From: Prevotella sp.
GTDB taxonomy: Bacteria > Bacteroidota > Bacteroidia > Bacteroidales > Bacteroidaceae
Assembly: GCA_017651265.1 (NCBI GenBank)
Contig: JAGCDO010000062.1
Coordinates: 21,728-85,727, forward strand
DNA: 64,000 bases
Direction: 5' to 3'
Shown here: positions 50,014-58,562 of the stretch, piece by piece
How positions within the stretch are numbered: position 1 is the first letter of the stretch
Layout: each line of letters begins with the position of its first letter
Notes under the pieces: model-generated
What the model was told of the DNA's origin: nothing
Seen by the model: the letters and a program-made list of their open reading frames with translations, nothing else
Databases searched by the model: none
Made by a program: the position numbers and the translations under genes

Positions 50014-51066
50014 TTAATCAATAATACTCTCGCTATCATCATTATGCTTGTCCTTATTCCGCAATACGCATTCTTTACTGGTATTTGCGTAACAATACAC
50101 ACAAAAATGACGACATGTATTATACATACCTATATCCTTACTAATCATGCAGCCGCAGATTTTACGCTGGCCCTTGTCTTTCAGATTCTTTGATTTCTCT
50201 GGGATTGGGGGTATCTCACCAAACATGTCACGTTCTGGCAACTTGCCTGTATAGAGATAATATACAAGTTCTTTATCATCTGCGAAGATACGTTTCATCA
50301 ATTCCCCATCAATACAGCAATTATGTTCTATACCATACATCGAGAGTTCCATATCTTCTGCACACGTAGCCATCTTTAGATTCCACCCTTCCTGTTTCCA
50401 TATCTCACGCAGTTTCACGAGTCCATCAACGATTTCTATTCGTTGAGCATCAGACATTTCTGCCTTTTCTACATCTTCTTTCGTGAAACATGAGGTTTCT
50501 TTGATTAAGTTGTTCTGTACCTTCCGATATGCCTTCACGTCAACGAAGCTGAAAACAAGTTTATCTGTATACCCCTTCAACTCATTGCCAATATGCCAAA
50601 TGCGTGACAACAACATGCGAGGAGTTAGCTGTGGTGTTACAATGAGAGGATCAAAGCGCCATATTACCCTTTCTTTGCCTATCAATTGCGACAACTTCTT
50701 GAATGTGTCTATGCGTTTAACCACTGACGGAACATTGGGTTCAAACCCTTCTTGTAGATAGTCGTTCAAAGTGACCTGAAAATAATAATGTATCCTCCGT
50801 TTATCAAGTTCTGGAAGGAATGGAATAATAGGCTCAGGATTCTTAGTCCAAAACACTATTACCTTACAGTTCTTGAACGATATGTACATAGGTTGCTGGT
50901 TAAATGGATTAAACCATACGCAATAGCCTTTAGCCAAACGATTGAAAAACCACTTGGCATAAAAGGCCGGTATGTCCGTAGAACGGCTGGCAGAGATGAT
51001 AACTGGTGCAGTTGCCTCAACTTGTTCGCCAGAGTCGGTTGTGATTATGTATTTATCTGATGCCAT
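50014..51066 (-). CDS. DUF1848 family protein, radical-SAM-like
   Basis: 350 aa. The N-terminus matches DUF1848: PVIISASRSTDIPAFYAKWFFNRL, KGYCVWFNPFNQQPMYISF, VIVFWTKNPEPIIPFLPEL. Near the C-terminus lies C-x3-C-x2-C (CRHFCVYC, about 325-333), the radical-SAM iron-sulfur motif, here placed unusually late, with additional Cys in C-G-C-M. Members resemble spore-photoproduct lyase-like enzymes; the substrate is unknown. It overlaps the preceding large unknown gene by 14 bp, at the end of the four-gene operon. Confidence 0.75.
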   Translation of the reverse strand: MASDKYIITTDSGEQVEATAPVIISASRSTDIPAFYAKWFFNRLAKGYCVWFNPFNQQPMYISFKNCKVIVFWTKNPEPIIPFLPELDKRRIHYYFQVTLNDYLQEGFEPNVPSVVKRIDTFKKLSQLIGKERVIWRFDPLIVTPQLTPRMLLSRIWHIGNELKGYTDKLVFSFVDVKAYRKVQNNLIKETSCFTKEDVEKAEMSDAQRIEIVDGLVKLREIWKQEGWNLKMATCAEDMELSMYGIEHNCCIDGELMKRIFADDKELVYYLYTGKLPERDMFGEIPPIPEKSKNLKDKGQRKICGCMISKDIGMYNTCRHFCVYCYANTSKECVLRNKDKHNDDSESIID

Positions 51067-53092
51067 AATAATCTAAAAGCTCCTTTTCTACTTGTTCCGC
51101 TAATTGATTTGTAAATACTTTATGCAGAGAGGTTAGCTTGTGAGTATCCCCACGTCCTTCTTTCTTGCATAAATTTATAAAATACCTAATATGCTCTTTT
51201 CTATCATCTTTGTAATCTTGTCCTGTATATCTCCAATTTTGTTCGAGTCTCTTGTAAACAACGGGGGAAATCCCTTTAAACGAAGGGATATTAGGGAATG
51301 AATTGATTGAGTTGGGAAAACTGTGTTTCTGTTTTACTTTAATTTCTACTCCTTCTTTATCTACTGAAAAAGCATTAACAACAGATTGAGCGACATTTTG
51401 TAAACCATCCATAAAGCCATCAAAAAAACCTTTTTCTTGTTGAACTATTTTTTTTGTAGGTCTTTGCTTCTTTGAAGGTTTACCCATACGTTGTTCATAA
51501 TCTGGCACGTAGTGTTCTTGCATTCTCTTCCACGTAGTACTTGGCCCATTCTTGCCAGGTTTCCAACCTTCAAACTTATCAAGCATCGTTATGAAAGCGA
51601 GAAAATCTTTATTATTCCCATTTTGATCAAGAGCATCTTCGAGAGAATTAAGGAGTTTTTGCTTATCTCTCTTTATTATAGATGCAGCAAATGCCCTAAT
51701 TTCATTTTGCCAATCCTTTAGAGTCTTTTCTTCTTGATTCAAGGCTACTATTTCTTGGACCCTATTACCCAAGTCGTTCACAGGGATGGTAACTGTTTCC
51801 TCCTTAATTCCATCTTTTAGTCCTATTTCAGAAAAAACAATATCAACATCTATTAATGATTTTTCATTCATATCATTAATAAAATCACTTATGGCATTAT
51901 CTGAAATGTCTGTTGTGTCCGTAAGAGTTTTAGAAAGAGTTGAAAAACCATTAAGCGCTCCAAATAAGCCATACACGAAACGTCTGTCTGGCAAGGAATC
52001 ATTTCGTTCGTTCAAATAGTCTCTAAGTTTGTCCCACTCCCCTAAACCGCGTTGAACAAAAGCAGAAAAAGAACGTAGTATAATAGATCCATTGGAAGAT
52101 AATTCAAAATTATCATATCTTGTAACATTGTTGTACAATTGTATTAAGTAATTATAATCAGGAGAACCTTTCCAACGATTTCCATATAGAGTGGATAATA
52201 GCTTCCCTCCTTCTTGGCTTACTTCTATTTGAGTAAGAGCCTCATTATTTACTAAAATGTAATTCAAAAGTTTATTATAGAAGTCGACGCGAACTTCTTC
52301 GTCTTCATTGTACAGAATGTTCAATCGTCCGTCTGTTTGGATAGAGCAAAATTGGAATATATTCTGTTCCTTCTTCGCAAATTCACTTAATGCTGATTTC
52401 TGTAACAGAAATGTTTGATTCACTAATTTGTTATGTCCATCAAAGATGTACAATAATTGTGATATCAGTTCCCTTATTTTATTGCGTCGAAAGCTATTAC
52501 CTGTTTCGTCTAAGCCATCAAATCCATTAGTCCCAATAAATAACCCACACAAAGCTCCTCTTATCTTATCAATCTTCCAATCTTTCAAAACTTCATCTTC
52601 TATATCAGAAGTATGTTCAATGATAAGATTGTTCAATGTGTCGTTTGTCAATTCGAAAATGTCCTGTTTATCATCGCTCAAAACAAACTTGTCCTTGTAT
52701 TGGTCAAAGAATTTTGCCTCATCACTTATTTCTATCCAGAATAGAGACTTTTTCAGATACTCTTCACTATTAAAGACAAAAAAGACGTTTTTAGGACTAA
52801 TATATATAGTTTCGCATGCATAACAAATATCTGGTATGTTTGATTGAGCTACAATATTGTCCGGTATCTCGATTTCAATACACATAGGATATGACTCTTT
52901 ATCGCTGATGATAGAAAATAAAGGGTATTTCTTAAATAGGATTATTTGGTCCTTAAACTTTTCGCATTCTTTTATCTGCTCAAATGTTTTTATACCAAAT
53001 TTTCTTTTTCCATAATAACTATAAGGAGATATACTTCCAGAAGAAAGCACATTACTTACATTTAAAGTTGATGTTGGAATAAAGTATTTCAT
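51053..53092 (-). CDS. Large unknown protein of a four-gene accessory operon
   Basis: 679 aa. The N-terminal ~130 residues (YFIPTSTLNVSNVLSSGSISPYSYYGKR...CYACETIYISPKNVFFVFNSEEYLK) carry a pattern reminiscent of DarT/DUF4433-type ADP-ribosyltransferases, but I cannot assign them. Two similar turns, GLFIGTNGFDGLDE and GLFGALNGFSTLSK (about 190 and 375), suggest an internal duplication. A Lys/Arg-rich tract follows near 540-570. No signal peptide or membrane span. It is 12 bp from the helicase gene and overlaps the DUF1848 gene by 14 bp. Confidence 0.5.
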   Translation of the reverse strand: MKYFIPTSTLNVSNVLSSGSISPYSYYGKRKFGIKTFEQIKECEKFKDQIILFKKYPLFSIISDKESYPMCIEIEIPDNIVAQSNIPDICYACETIYISPKNVFFVFNSEEYLKKSLFWIEISDEAKFFDQYKDKFVLSDDKQDIFELTNDTLNNLIIEHTSDIEDEVLKDWKIDKIRGALCGLFIGTNGFDGLDETGNSFRRNKIRELISQLLYIFDGHNKLVNQTFLLQKSALSEFAKKEQNIFQFCSIQTDGRLNILYNEDEEVRVDFYNKLLNYILVNNEALTQIEVSQEGGKLLSTLYGNRWKGSPDYNYLIQLYNNVTRYDNFELSSNGSIILRSFSAFVQRGLGEWDKLRDYLNERNDSLPDRRFVYGLFGALNGFSTLSKTLTDTTDISDNAISDFINDMNEKSLIDVDIVFSEIGLKDGIKEETVTIPVNDLGNRVQEIVALNQEEKTLKDWQNEIRAFAASIIKRDKQKLLNSLEDALDQNGNNKDFLAFITMLDKFEGWKPGKNGPSTTWKRMQEHYVPDYEQRMGKPSKKQRPTKKIVQQEKGFFDGFMDGLQNVAQSVVNAFSVDKEGVEIKVKQKHSFPNSINSFPNIPSFKGISPVVYKRLEQNWRYTGQDYKDDRKEHIRYFINLCKKEGRGDTHKLTSLHKVFTNQLAEQVEKELLDYYGIR

Positions 53093-53104
53093 AAATGTAA
53101 TTAT

Positions 53105-54289
53105 TTAAAATGGAAAATTCGTTGAGCTTGAAGTCTTTTTATTTCCAAAATTGAATTTCCTTTGTGGTCCTTCATTATTGGCTTCGTATAATTCTGATGG
53201 TATTTGACTAATAATATAGGGCTTTTGTCCCGTGTACATAATATATAAAGAGGAATATGTTCTCGTAAGAGCTACATATAGAGGAGCTTTGTCATATCCA
53301 GGATCAGAACAATTGGGTATAAACACTGTTTCAAATTGGAGACCTTTTGCACCATGATATGTCATCAGATTTGGAGCGGCAGAATCAAAATCTTCACCCG
53401 TTGTTTGACTATCAATCACCATTGATGTTGGTAAATCGTTCTCAGTAAAATAACGATAGGCTCTTTTCATGCTTTCATTATCGCGGAATAGAATCCCAAC
53501 ACTCTTGAGACCGCCATTTTTGTTTTTAACTATTTTGATTATTTCATCAAACTGCTCGTTCTCCCTCGAATACTGAAAAACATGCGGCAGTTCAGTCCCT
53601 TCGACCAAGCAACGTCTAATGAAATTGTCAGCATCAGGTGTATTTGGCTTAAATCTAGGGTGAAAATATACAACAAGCCGTGCCATCTTTTTAGGTAATC
53701 TGTGATTATAGATAAGGTTGTCTATATCTTCTCCTGTTAAACCCACTTCATTTGCTATTTGAGACACCTCTGTCCTTGTGTCGATGAAAGAAAACAATTG
53801 TTGATCATCATCGCCAAATGCCACAAAGAATTGGCAATGGTTTTTCAGAACTTGGATCTCAGGCATTTTCAAGTCTGTGGCTTCATCTAAAATGATATAA
53901 TCAAAATGACCTTTTTTCCACCCCAGGTTTTCCCATTCACCATTCTCGTTTATTACCCACTTAAAGCAGTGATTGAAACTGCAAATAGAACTTTTGAGTC
54001 TTCCCCAGATCCTGTCGTCTGAGTTCCCAACTGTAGGTTGAGTCCTTTCCTTTTGTGCTTCCGCAGAAACTCCAGCATTCATATATGTATTTAAAGCAAC
54101 AGTTTTAACGACATAGAGCACCCTGTCATTATTGCTTAACATTGCTTTTGCTTTAAGAAGTGCAAGTATACTCTTCCCACTGCCTGCACCACCTGTAACA
54201 ACTAAGTGCTGTGCTAGTTTTTTTTGAAGTACATTCTTTTGTTGGAGGTCTAGCTGTGACTCCTTTACATAAAAACTCTCTATTATCAT
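53105..54289 (-). CDS. Compact UvrD-like (SF1) helicase/ATPase
   Basis: 394 aa from the ATG at 54289 (MIIESFYVKESQ); the frame runs on upstream only into the previous gene. Motifs: Walker A GGAGSGKS (about 34), Walker B DYIILDEATDL, motif III VAFGDDDQQLFSF, motif IV-like YNHRLPKKMARL, motif V YHGAKGLQFETVFIPN, motif VI YVALTRTYSSLYI. The 1B and 2B insertion domains of UvrD/RecB are missing, which makes it a minimal SF1 motor. Such enzymes are common in defence and DNA-processing loci. 13 bp separate it from the methyltransferase gene. Confidence 0.8.
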   Translation of the reverse strand: MIIESFYVKESQLDLQQKNVLQKKLAQHLVVTGGAGSGKSILALLKAKAMLSNNDRVLYVVKTVALNTYMNAGVSAEAQKERTQPTVGNSDDRIWGRLKSSICSFNHCFKWVINENGEWENLGWKKGHFDYIILDEATDLKMPEIQVLKNHCQFFVAFGDDDQQLFSFIDTRTEVSQIANEVGLTGEDIDNLIYNHRLPKKMARLVVYFHPRFKPNTPDADNFIRRCLVEGTELPHVFQYSRENEQFDEIIKIVKNKNGGLKSVGILFRDNESMKRAYRYFTENDLPTSMVIDSQTTGEDFDSAAPNLMTYHGAKGLQFETVFIPNCSDPGYDKAPLYVALTRTYSSLYIMYTGQKPYIISQIPSELYEANNEGPQRKFNFGNKKTSSSTNFPF

Positions 54290-54302
54290 AATCGTCTTAT
54301 AT

Positions 54303-55625
54303 TTATGTAAGAGGACAGGATGCAGAATCTCCAGCATCCTTAACACTCTCGTTTACTATTTCTTTTACATTACCTATTTCCTTCATAAATTTCTCACACA
54401 AAGTTTTTCTCGCAATAATCCGATATGCAACTTTAGACATATCATTTTGCTTTTGTGAATGAGAGATATAGAATCTCCGCTGTGTAAAACAAGAACTCAT
54501 GCATTCAGGGTGCAATGCACAAGAAATCGGTAGCATAGTTGAAAACTCCTTGCTGTGCCCTGTTACGAACTTATTAACTTGCTCATTTAATAATTCTGGA
54601 AAGAATCTTGAACTTTTTTCATCTTTTGTAGTAACATCCAAAATAAGAAATAATCCAGTGCTATCCAAAAAGGAAGTAAAAGAGTTGCACATTAACAGGT
54701 AGGCATCTTTTATGTGTCCTCTAGATATCAACTCATTACACATTTTATTACATAAGATGAAATCGAAACTAAGACCACCTATATTTGTTTTTATTGTTTC
54801 AACATCGCTAATGCCATCTATCCGCTGTACATTTGTATATATTTGGATTCTCCTTTTTGTTTTTGTGGCATCTTGGAATTGGCTCACCAATTCCATCAAT
54901 ATATCTTGAACCAATTGATTACCATCAAATGAATAAATATTGATAGGAATGTTGCTTTCATTGTTGTTGTCTAAGATATGCAATAAGCCAAGTATTTCAC
55001 CCCCAGAACCACAACCTATATCAAGTATATTTATACAATCCTTACGATTCAACCCTGAATTAATAGTTTCTGTTTTTATTATTTGTAAAAATAGACACAG
55101 ACTTTCTCCAAACGATCTTGGGAAATATGTTCCTAAATATATAAGGAGCTCTTCTTCCGTAAGGTCCAAATTATATTCGTATCGCTGATGATCTGGTTGA
55201 TACTTTGCTCCAAAGAACTCACCATATATTAACTCATCTAAATACGAAGGAAGTATTGCATGAGTAATAATTTCGAATCCAGAATTATTTTCATTCTCTT
55301 TCTTTGGTTTTTCCTGCAAAACTTCATCCATTTTAGAATCAGGATTGACGGTTTTATTTCCACATCCAAAAAATAGTTTGTTATTGTTAGGGACGAAAGA
55401 CGTAACTCCAAAAAAGGACTCAATGGTTTTTTGATAATTGATGATATCTGTTTTATCAATTACAACAATATATTCTGTAAAAGGAAGGTATCCCTCATGC
55501 TCCCATGAAGGATCCTTGCCATCATAACAAGTAATTGAATATTCTCCTTGAATGATGCTGTCTAATCCCATCTTGTAAAACTCTATGAGTTCTTTTGTAT
55601 CATTATTGTCTATAACCTTACTCAT
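54303..55625 (-). CDS. SAM-dependent methyltransferase, Rsm22-like C-terminus
   Basis: 440 aa from the ATG at 55625 (MSKVIDNNDTKELIEF); a longer frame to 55772 passes through the promoter region. The first ~140 residues are an unknown domain. Motif I is NILDIGCGSGGEILGLL (about 205), with DFILCNKMCNELI and FLILDVTT further on. The C-terminal part (CALHPECMSSCFTQRRFYISHSQKQNDMSKVAYRIIARK) resembles the Cys-rich end of Rsm22-type mitochondrial and bacterial methyltransferases, C-P-H-x-x-C-P...C-H-F-S-Q-R...K-Y-S-Y-L. First gene of the operon. Assignment as a family is moderate, the substrate unknown. Confidence 0.6.
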   Translation of the reverse strand: MSKVIDNNDTKELIEFYKMGLDSIIQGEYSITCYDGKDPSWEHEGYLPFTEYIVVIDKTDIINYQKTIESFFGVTSFVPNNNKLFFGCGNKTVNPDSKMDEVLQEKPKKENENNSGFEIITHAILPSYLDELIYGEFFGAKYQPDHQRYEYNLDLTEEELLIYLGTYFPRSFGESLCLFLQIIKTETINSGLNRKDCINILDIGCGSGGEILGLLHILDNNNESNIPINIYSFDGNQLVQDILMELVSQFQDATKTKRRIQIYTNVQRIDGISDVETIKTNIGGLSFDFILCNKMCNELISRGHIKDAYLLMCNSFTSFLDSTGLFLILDVTTKDEKSSRFFPELLNEQVNKFVTGHSKEFSTMLPISCALHPECMSSCFTQRRFYISHSQKQNDMSKVAYRIIARKTLCEKFMKEIGNVKEIVNESVKDAGDSASCPLT

Positions 55626-55663
55626 GTGATTATTTCTTGTAATATGTTTTTTTATCCTTGCAA

Positions 55664-55671
55664 CAAAGATA
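55664..55671 (-). promoter_or_regulatory. Promoter of the four-gene operon, -7 box
   Basis: Reverse-strand TATCTTTG, 38 bp ahead of the methyltransferase start. Confidence 0.6.
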
Positions 55672-55800
55672 GAGAATATATCTGCACCATACATCAATAT
55701 GGCTTCATTGTCATGAAAGATGGCAAAAAGTGCAGTTGGCGCTGCAACGTTGCCGAGGGGTATAGAAATCACTTCTTGTCATTCCTCACAATCATTCCAT

Positions 55801-56607
55801 TTAGGTTTTGTTACTTCTATTTACCACCTTATCAAACCTCTCGCTTACATCTACCATCCAATCGGGGAGTTTCTTCATTGCCTGATAGACTAAGGCATCG
55901 GGCATCGTCTTGTAATAGGCATAGGCCATGGGACCGGCAATAGCAGCAAGGGTATCGGCATCACCACCGAGGGAGATGGCGAGTTTGATGCAGTCAACAT
56001 AGTCTTTTGACTCCAAGAAGCAGATCATGGCTGGACCTACGGAACCTGCACAGGTGGAATTGAATGTATAAGAGTCGTGGAAGTCGGCATATTTCTGATT
56101 TGCCCAGTCTGGATAATATTTGCTCAACAGATTCTCGCGGATGTAATCCTTGTCTTTACCGTTCTTCAGATGGAAGATTGCCAGAGCAGTGGCAACAGCT
56201 CCCTTTATGCCTTCAGGATGGTTGTGAGTTGGGGCGGCTGTCTCTGTAGCCATTCGTATACACTCTTCTTCTGTTTGTGCCAGCCATCCTGCAGACGAGC
56301 AACGCATGGCGGAGCCATTACCAAGACTGCGATATGGCTGAGGGTTATGATTAGCCATCCATTGTTTGAACCTACTGCCAAAGCCTGCATGGCGGTGTTC
56401 ATTAGCACATTTCCAGAGATTCTTTGCCATGTCAAGATGATCGATAAAGGCTTCGGCACAGGCAAAGGTCAGTACGGTATCGTCCGTAAAGTGGGCTCTG
56501 CTACTGAACATCTTCACCTTGTCATAGTCTTTTATACGGTGCATCTTTCCCTCATACGCACTCCCAGCTATGTCACCAATTGCTTCACTGATTAGGTAAT
56601 TCTCCAT
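55801..56607 (-). CDS. ADP-ribosylglycohydrolase family protein
   Basis: 268 aa. The di-magnesium DraG/ARH motifs are all present: GDIAGSAYEG at the N-terminus, HFTDDTVLT (T-D-D-T) near 40, THNHPEGIKGA near 130, and GGDADTLAAIAG near 215. It removes ADP-ribose from proteins or nucleic acids, or hydrolyses related nucleotides. It lies upstream of the four-gene operon and downstream of a phosphoribosyltransferase gene. The promoter carries the shared palindrome. Confidence 0.9.
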   Translation of the reverse strand: MENYLISEAIGDIAGSAYEGKMHRIKDYDKVKMFSSRAHFTDDTVLTFACAEAFIDHLDMAKNLWKCANEHRHAGFGSRFKQWMANHNPQPYRSLGNGSAMRCSSAGWLAQTEEECIRMATETAAPTHNHPEGIKGAVATALAIFHLKNGKDKDYIRENLLSKYYPDWANQKYADFHDSYTFNSTCAGSVGPAMICFLESKDYVDCIKLAISLGGDADTLAAIAGPMAYAYYKTMPDALVYQAMKKLPDWMVDVSERFDKVVNRSNKT

Positions 56608-56633
56608 AAGCTTGTAGTTATGTCATCATGTTG

Positions 56634-56711
56634 CAAAGATATAGAATTGTTTCGAAAGTTCCAAGTGAAATGGGAAGTATTTTTGTGGGTTACTCCTTCA
56701 CAAGGCTTGTG
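56634..56711 (-). promoter_or_regulatory. ADP-ribosylglycohydrolase promoter with shared palindrome
   Basis: Reverse-strand TATCTTTG (56634-56641) and CACAAGGCTTGTG (56699-56711), 57 bp beyond the box, one or two helical turns farther than in the other three promoters. The proximal 38 bp (CAAAGATATAGAATTGTTTC...CCAAGTGAA) is nearly identical to 57605-57642. Confidence 0.6.
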
Positions 56712-56783
56712 GAGATCGAATAATCATTTAACAACGGAAGAGGTTAGAAAAGCGGAAATGAACCACCCTCCATAATATCTCAC

Positions 56784-57587
56784 CTATAACGATTCTGCCA
56801 TCAAATCCTTACGGCCTATGAGGCTGAAAATGGTGATTTCGTTATCTTCGTTAAGGATTCTAAGGGTACGGAGAATCTCATTCAATGTAGAACCGCTCGT
56901 TGTTACATCGTCTATAACCAGCACATTCTGGTGACGGATCTTTGAACATAGTTCTGCGTCTTCATCGGATGCGAATCTAAGGAAATTCATCATGTAAGGA
57001 CGAAAACGACTCTTTTTTACATCTTTTGCTATCGTAAAATAATCTTTCTGATGAATCAGGTCAAGCATCGCGTTGATGGATTTCTTTGCCTCTTCCTTCT
57101 GTGCTGGGGTATAACGTGGACGTCCATTCTCCAAAACATCATTCAAGTAGGATTGTTCGTAGGCATCCATATCAAAAGAAATACTAGCTGGTAATGCCTT
57201 TATGAGCTCCATTTTACGCAAAGTTGGTTGTGCAAACCTGTAGATATAACGGAGCATATACTGGTTTACTTTGCTCGAAGACTCAGGCATAACAACCAAA
57301 TCATAGTCATATAAATTGATCTGTTTACCAAGATTATCAACAGCTTTCTTGATGAAATTGGTTAAATCGGGAGTGTCTTGCAACTCTTCTGTAAACTTAA
57401 CATACTTGATAAACGCGCTACGAACGGGACCATCCACTTGCTCAGAGAACTCATAACCATAGTAGAAGCATTTACCAAATGCCTCAACCTGATAGCCATT
57501 GCCTGTCAGACTGACAATGTCCTCAGTACCATCATGTTCGAAATCGAACACAAACTTCTTCTCTGAATTGTCGTAAGTTACTCCCAT
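56784..57587 (-). CDS. Phosphoribosyltransferase-like protein
   Basis: 267 aa from the ATG at 57587 (MGVTYDNSEKKFVFDFEHDG). The PRPP-binding loop VLVIDDVTTSGSTLNEILRTL is near 220, the family hallmark of type I phosphoribosyltransferases and ComF-like proteins. An N-terminal extension of about 110 residues is beta-rich. The substrate base is unreadable. Its promoter region is a near copy of that of the ADP-ribosylglycohydrolase gene, 177 bp downstream. Confidence 0.75.
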   Translation of the reverse strand: MGVTYDNSEKKFVFDFEHDGTEDIVSLTGNGYQVEAFGKCFYYGYEFSEQVDGPVRSAFIKYVKFTEELQDTPDLTNFIKKAVDNLGKQINLYDYDLVVMPESSSKVNQYMLRYIYRFAQPTLRKMELIKALPASISFDMDAYEQSYLNDVLENGRPRYTPAQKEEAKKSINAMLDLIHQKDYFTIAKDVKKSRFRPYMMNFLRFASDEDAELCSKIRHQNVLVIDDVTTSGSTLNEILRTLRILNEDNEITIFSLIGRKDLMAESL

Positions 57588-57604
57588 AACAAAAATATCG
57601 TTTG

Positions 57605-57642
57605 CAAAGATATAGAATTGTTTCGAAAGTTCCAAGTGAATA
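57605..57642 (-). promoter_or_regulatory. Phosphoribosyltransferase promoter (duplicate of 56634-56671)
   Basis: Reverse-strand TATCTTTG (57605-57612) within 37 bp almost identical to the promoter of the next gene downstream. The palindrome of the other copies is not present. Confidence 0.6.
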
Positions 57643-58094
57643 GAAAAGAATTTGTGGGGTTCCACTTATTTATCATGAATTTCGCAAAACTGGGCAACAT
57701 TTCCCGTAAAATGCGTAAAACATCGATGTGTAAAGGGTTTGAGCAACGGGATATGTTTCTCAAACATTTCCCGTACATACCCCGTAGATATCCCGTAGAT
57801 CTCCCGGAAAGCTGAATTTTCGACAGAAGAACATAAGAACAAATAATTATTATAGACAAAAGAACAAAAGGACAAAATGTCTTGATGATAAGTATGTTTT
57901 CTTGATAGAAACTTTGAGAGCAAGCTCTCCCGTTTCTTCCAATCAAGCATACCTTTATTTCACGAAATAAAGCAGTTCGTAGAACTGTTATCATCAATCC
58001 ATAAAACCTTCTTTGGTCTTTTAATACGTTTGGATCTGGAAGAAAGTACGTCATTCTCTAGGAGAAACTATGGCAGTTTCTGGTAAAAAGTGCC

Positions 58095-58157
58095 TCAAAC
58101 GCCAATAGTGGGAACGTCAAACGCTGATAGTGGGAACGTCAAACGCTGGGAGCGTTT
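58095..58157. repeat. 22-bp direct repeats and palindrome inside the inverted-repeat element
   Basis: TCAAACGC(C/T)(A/G)ATAGTGGGAACG occurs at 58095-58116 and 58117-58138, a third partial copy at 58139, which forms the palindrome AAACGCTGGGAGCGTTT (58141-58157). Confidence 0.8.
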
Positions 58158-58276
58158 ACGGCGTTCAGTGTTTTTTAACAGAAAAGGGGTAGTTTGTTAA
58201 CGGATTTTTGCACGCTACGAGGGGTCGATTGTTGGTCATCTCAGATTTTTGTTGTAACTTTACAGGCGCAAAGTAT

Positions 58277-58318
58277 GAAGGGGTAGCCGAGTTGTTCCTA
58301 CATGATATTTACCCCTTC
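58277..58318. other. Perfect 9-bp hairpin
   Basis: GAAGGGGTA (58277-58285) and TACCCCTTC (58310-58318) flank a 24-base loop. No T run after it, so it is not a typical terminator. Confidence 0.6.
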
Positions 58319-58562
58319 CGTCGCAATATGTTGCGCGAGCATGTTCCCTTTTACAAACTGGTATCGCAAAAGGCGCCGTAAAAGATGGGTGAGGGTTAGA
58401 TCTACGGGGTATCTACGGGAAATCTACGGGAGATGTTTGAGCAACATATCCCGTCCCTCAAACCCTCTGTACACAGGCATTTCAAGAGATTTACGGGATA
58501 TGTTGGGAGTTTTTCAAGAAAGACCATAATGCAGCCCTGCATCAGCGTGCATCATCATGATC

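Larger units (their letters stand above)
57695..58505. mobile_element. Inverted-repeat-bounded element, ~0.8 kb (MITE-like)
   Basis: The stretch 57588-58562 has no credible gene. The left arm 57695-57807 and the right arm 58398-58505 are inverted copies over ~108 bp; shared in order: CAACATTTCCCGTAAA, GGGTTTGAG, ACGGGATATGTT, CTCAAACAT, and CCCGTAGAT(A/C) units. Each arm also holds a small hairpin (TTTGAG/CTCAAA). Between lie AT-rich sequence, a 22-bp repeat and hairpins. No transposase is visible. Confidence 0.65.

Noticed and set aside
51053-53092. Naming the 679-aa protein as DarT
   Set aside because: Only loose pattern resemblance; the protein is several times longer than DarT and no antitoxin DarG (macrodomain) is adjacent.
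58302-58529. 75-aa frame in the inverted-repeat element
   Set aside because: More than half is translation of the terminal inverted repeat; its mirror frame exists in the left arm.
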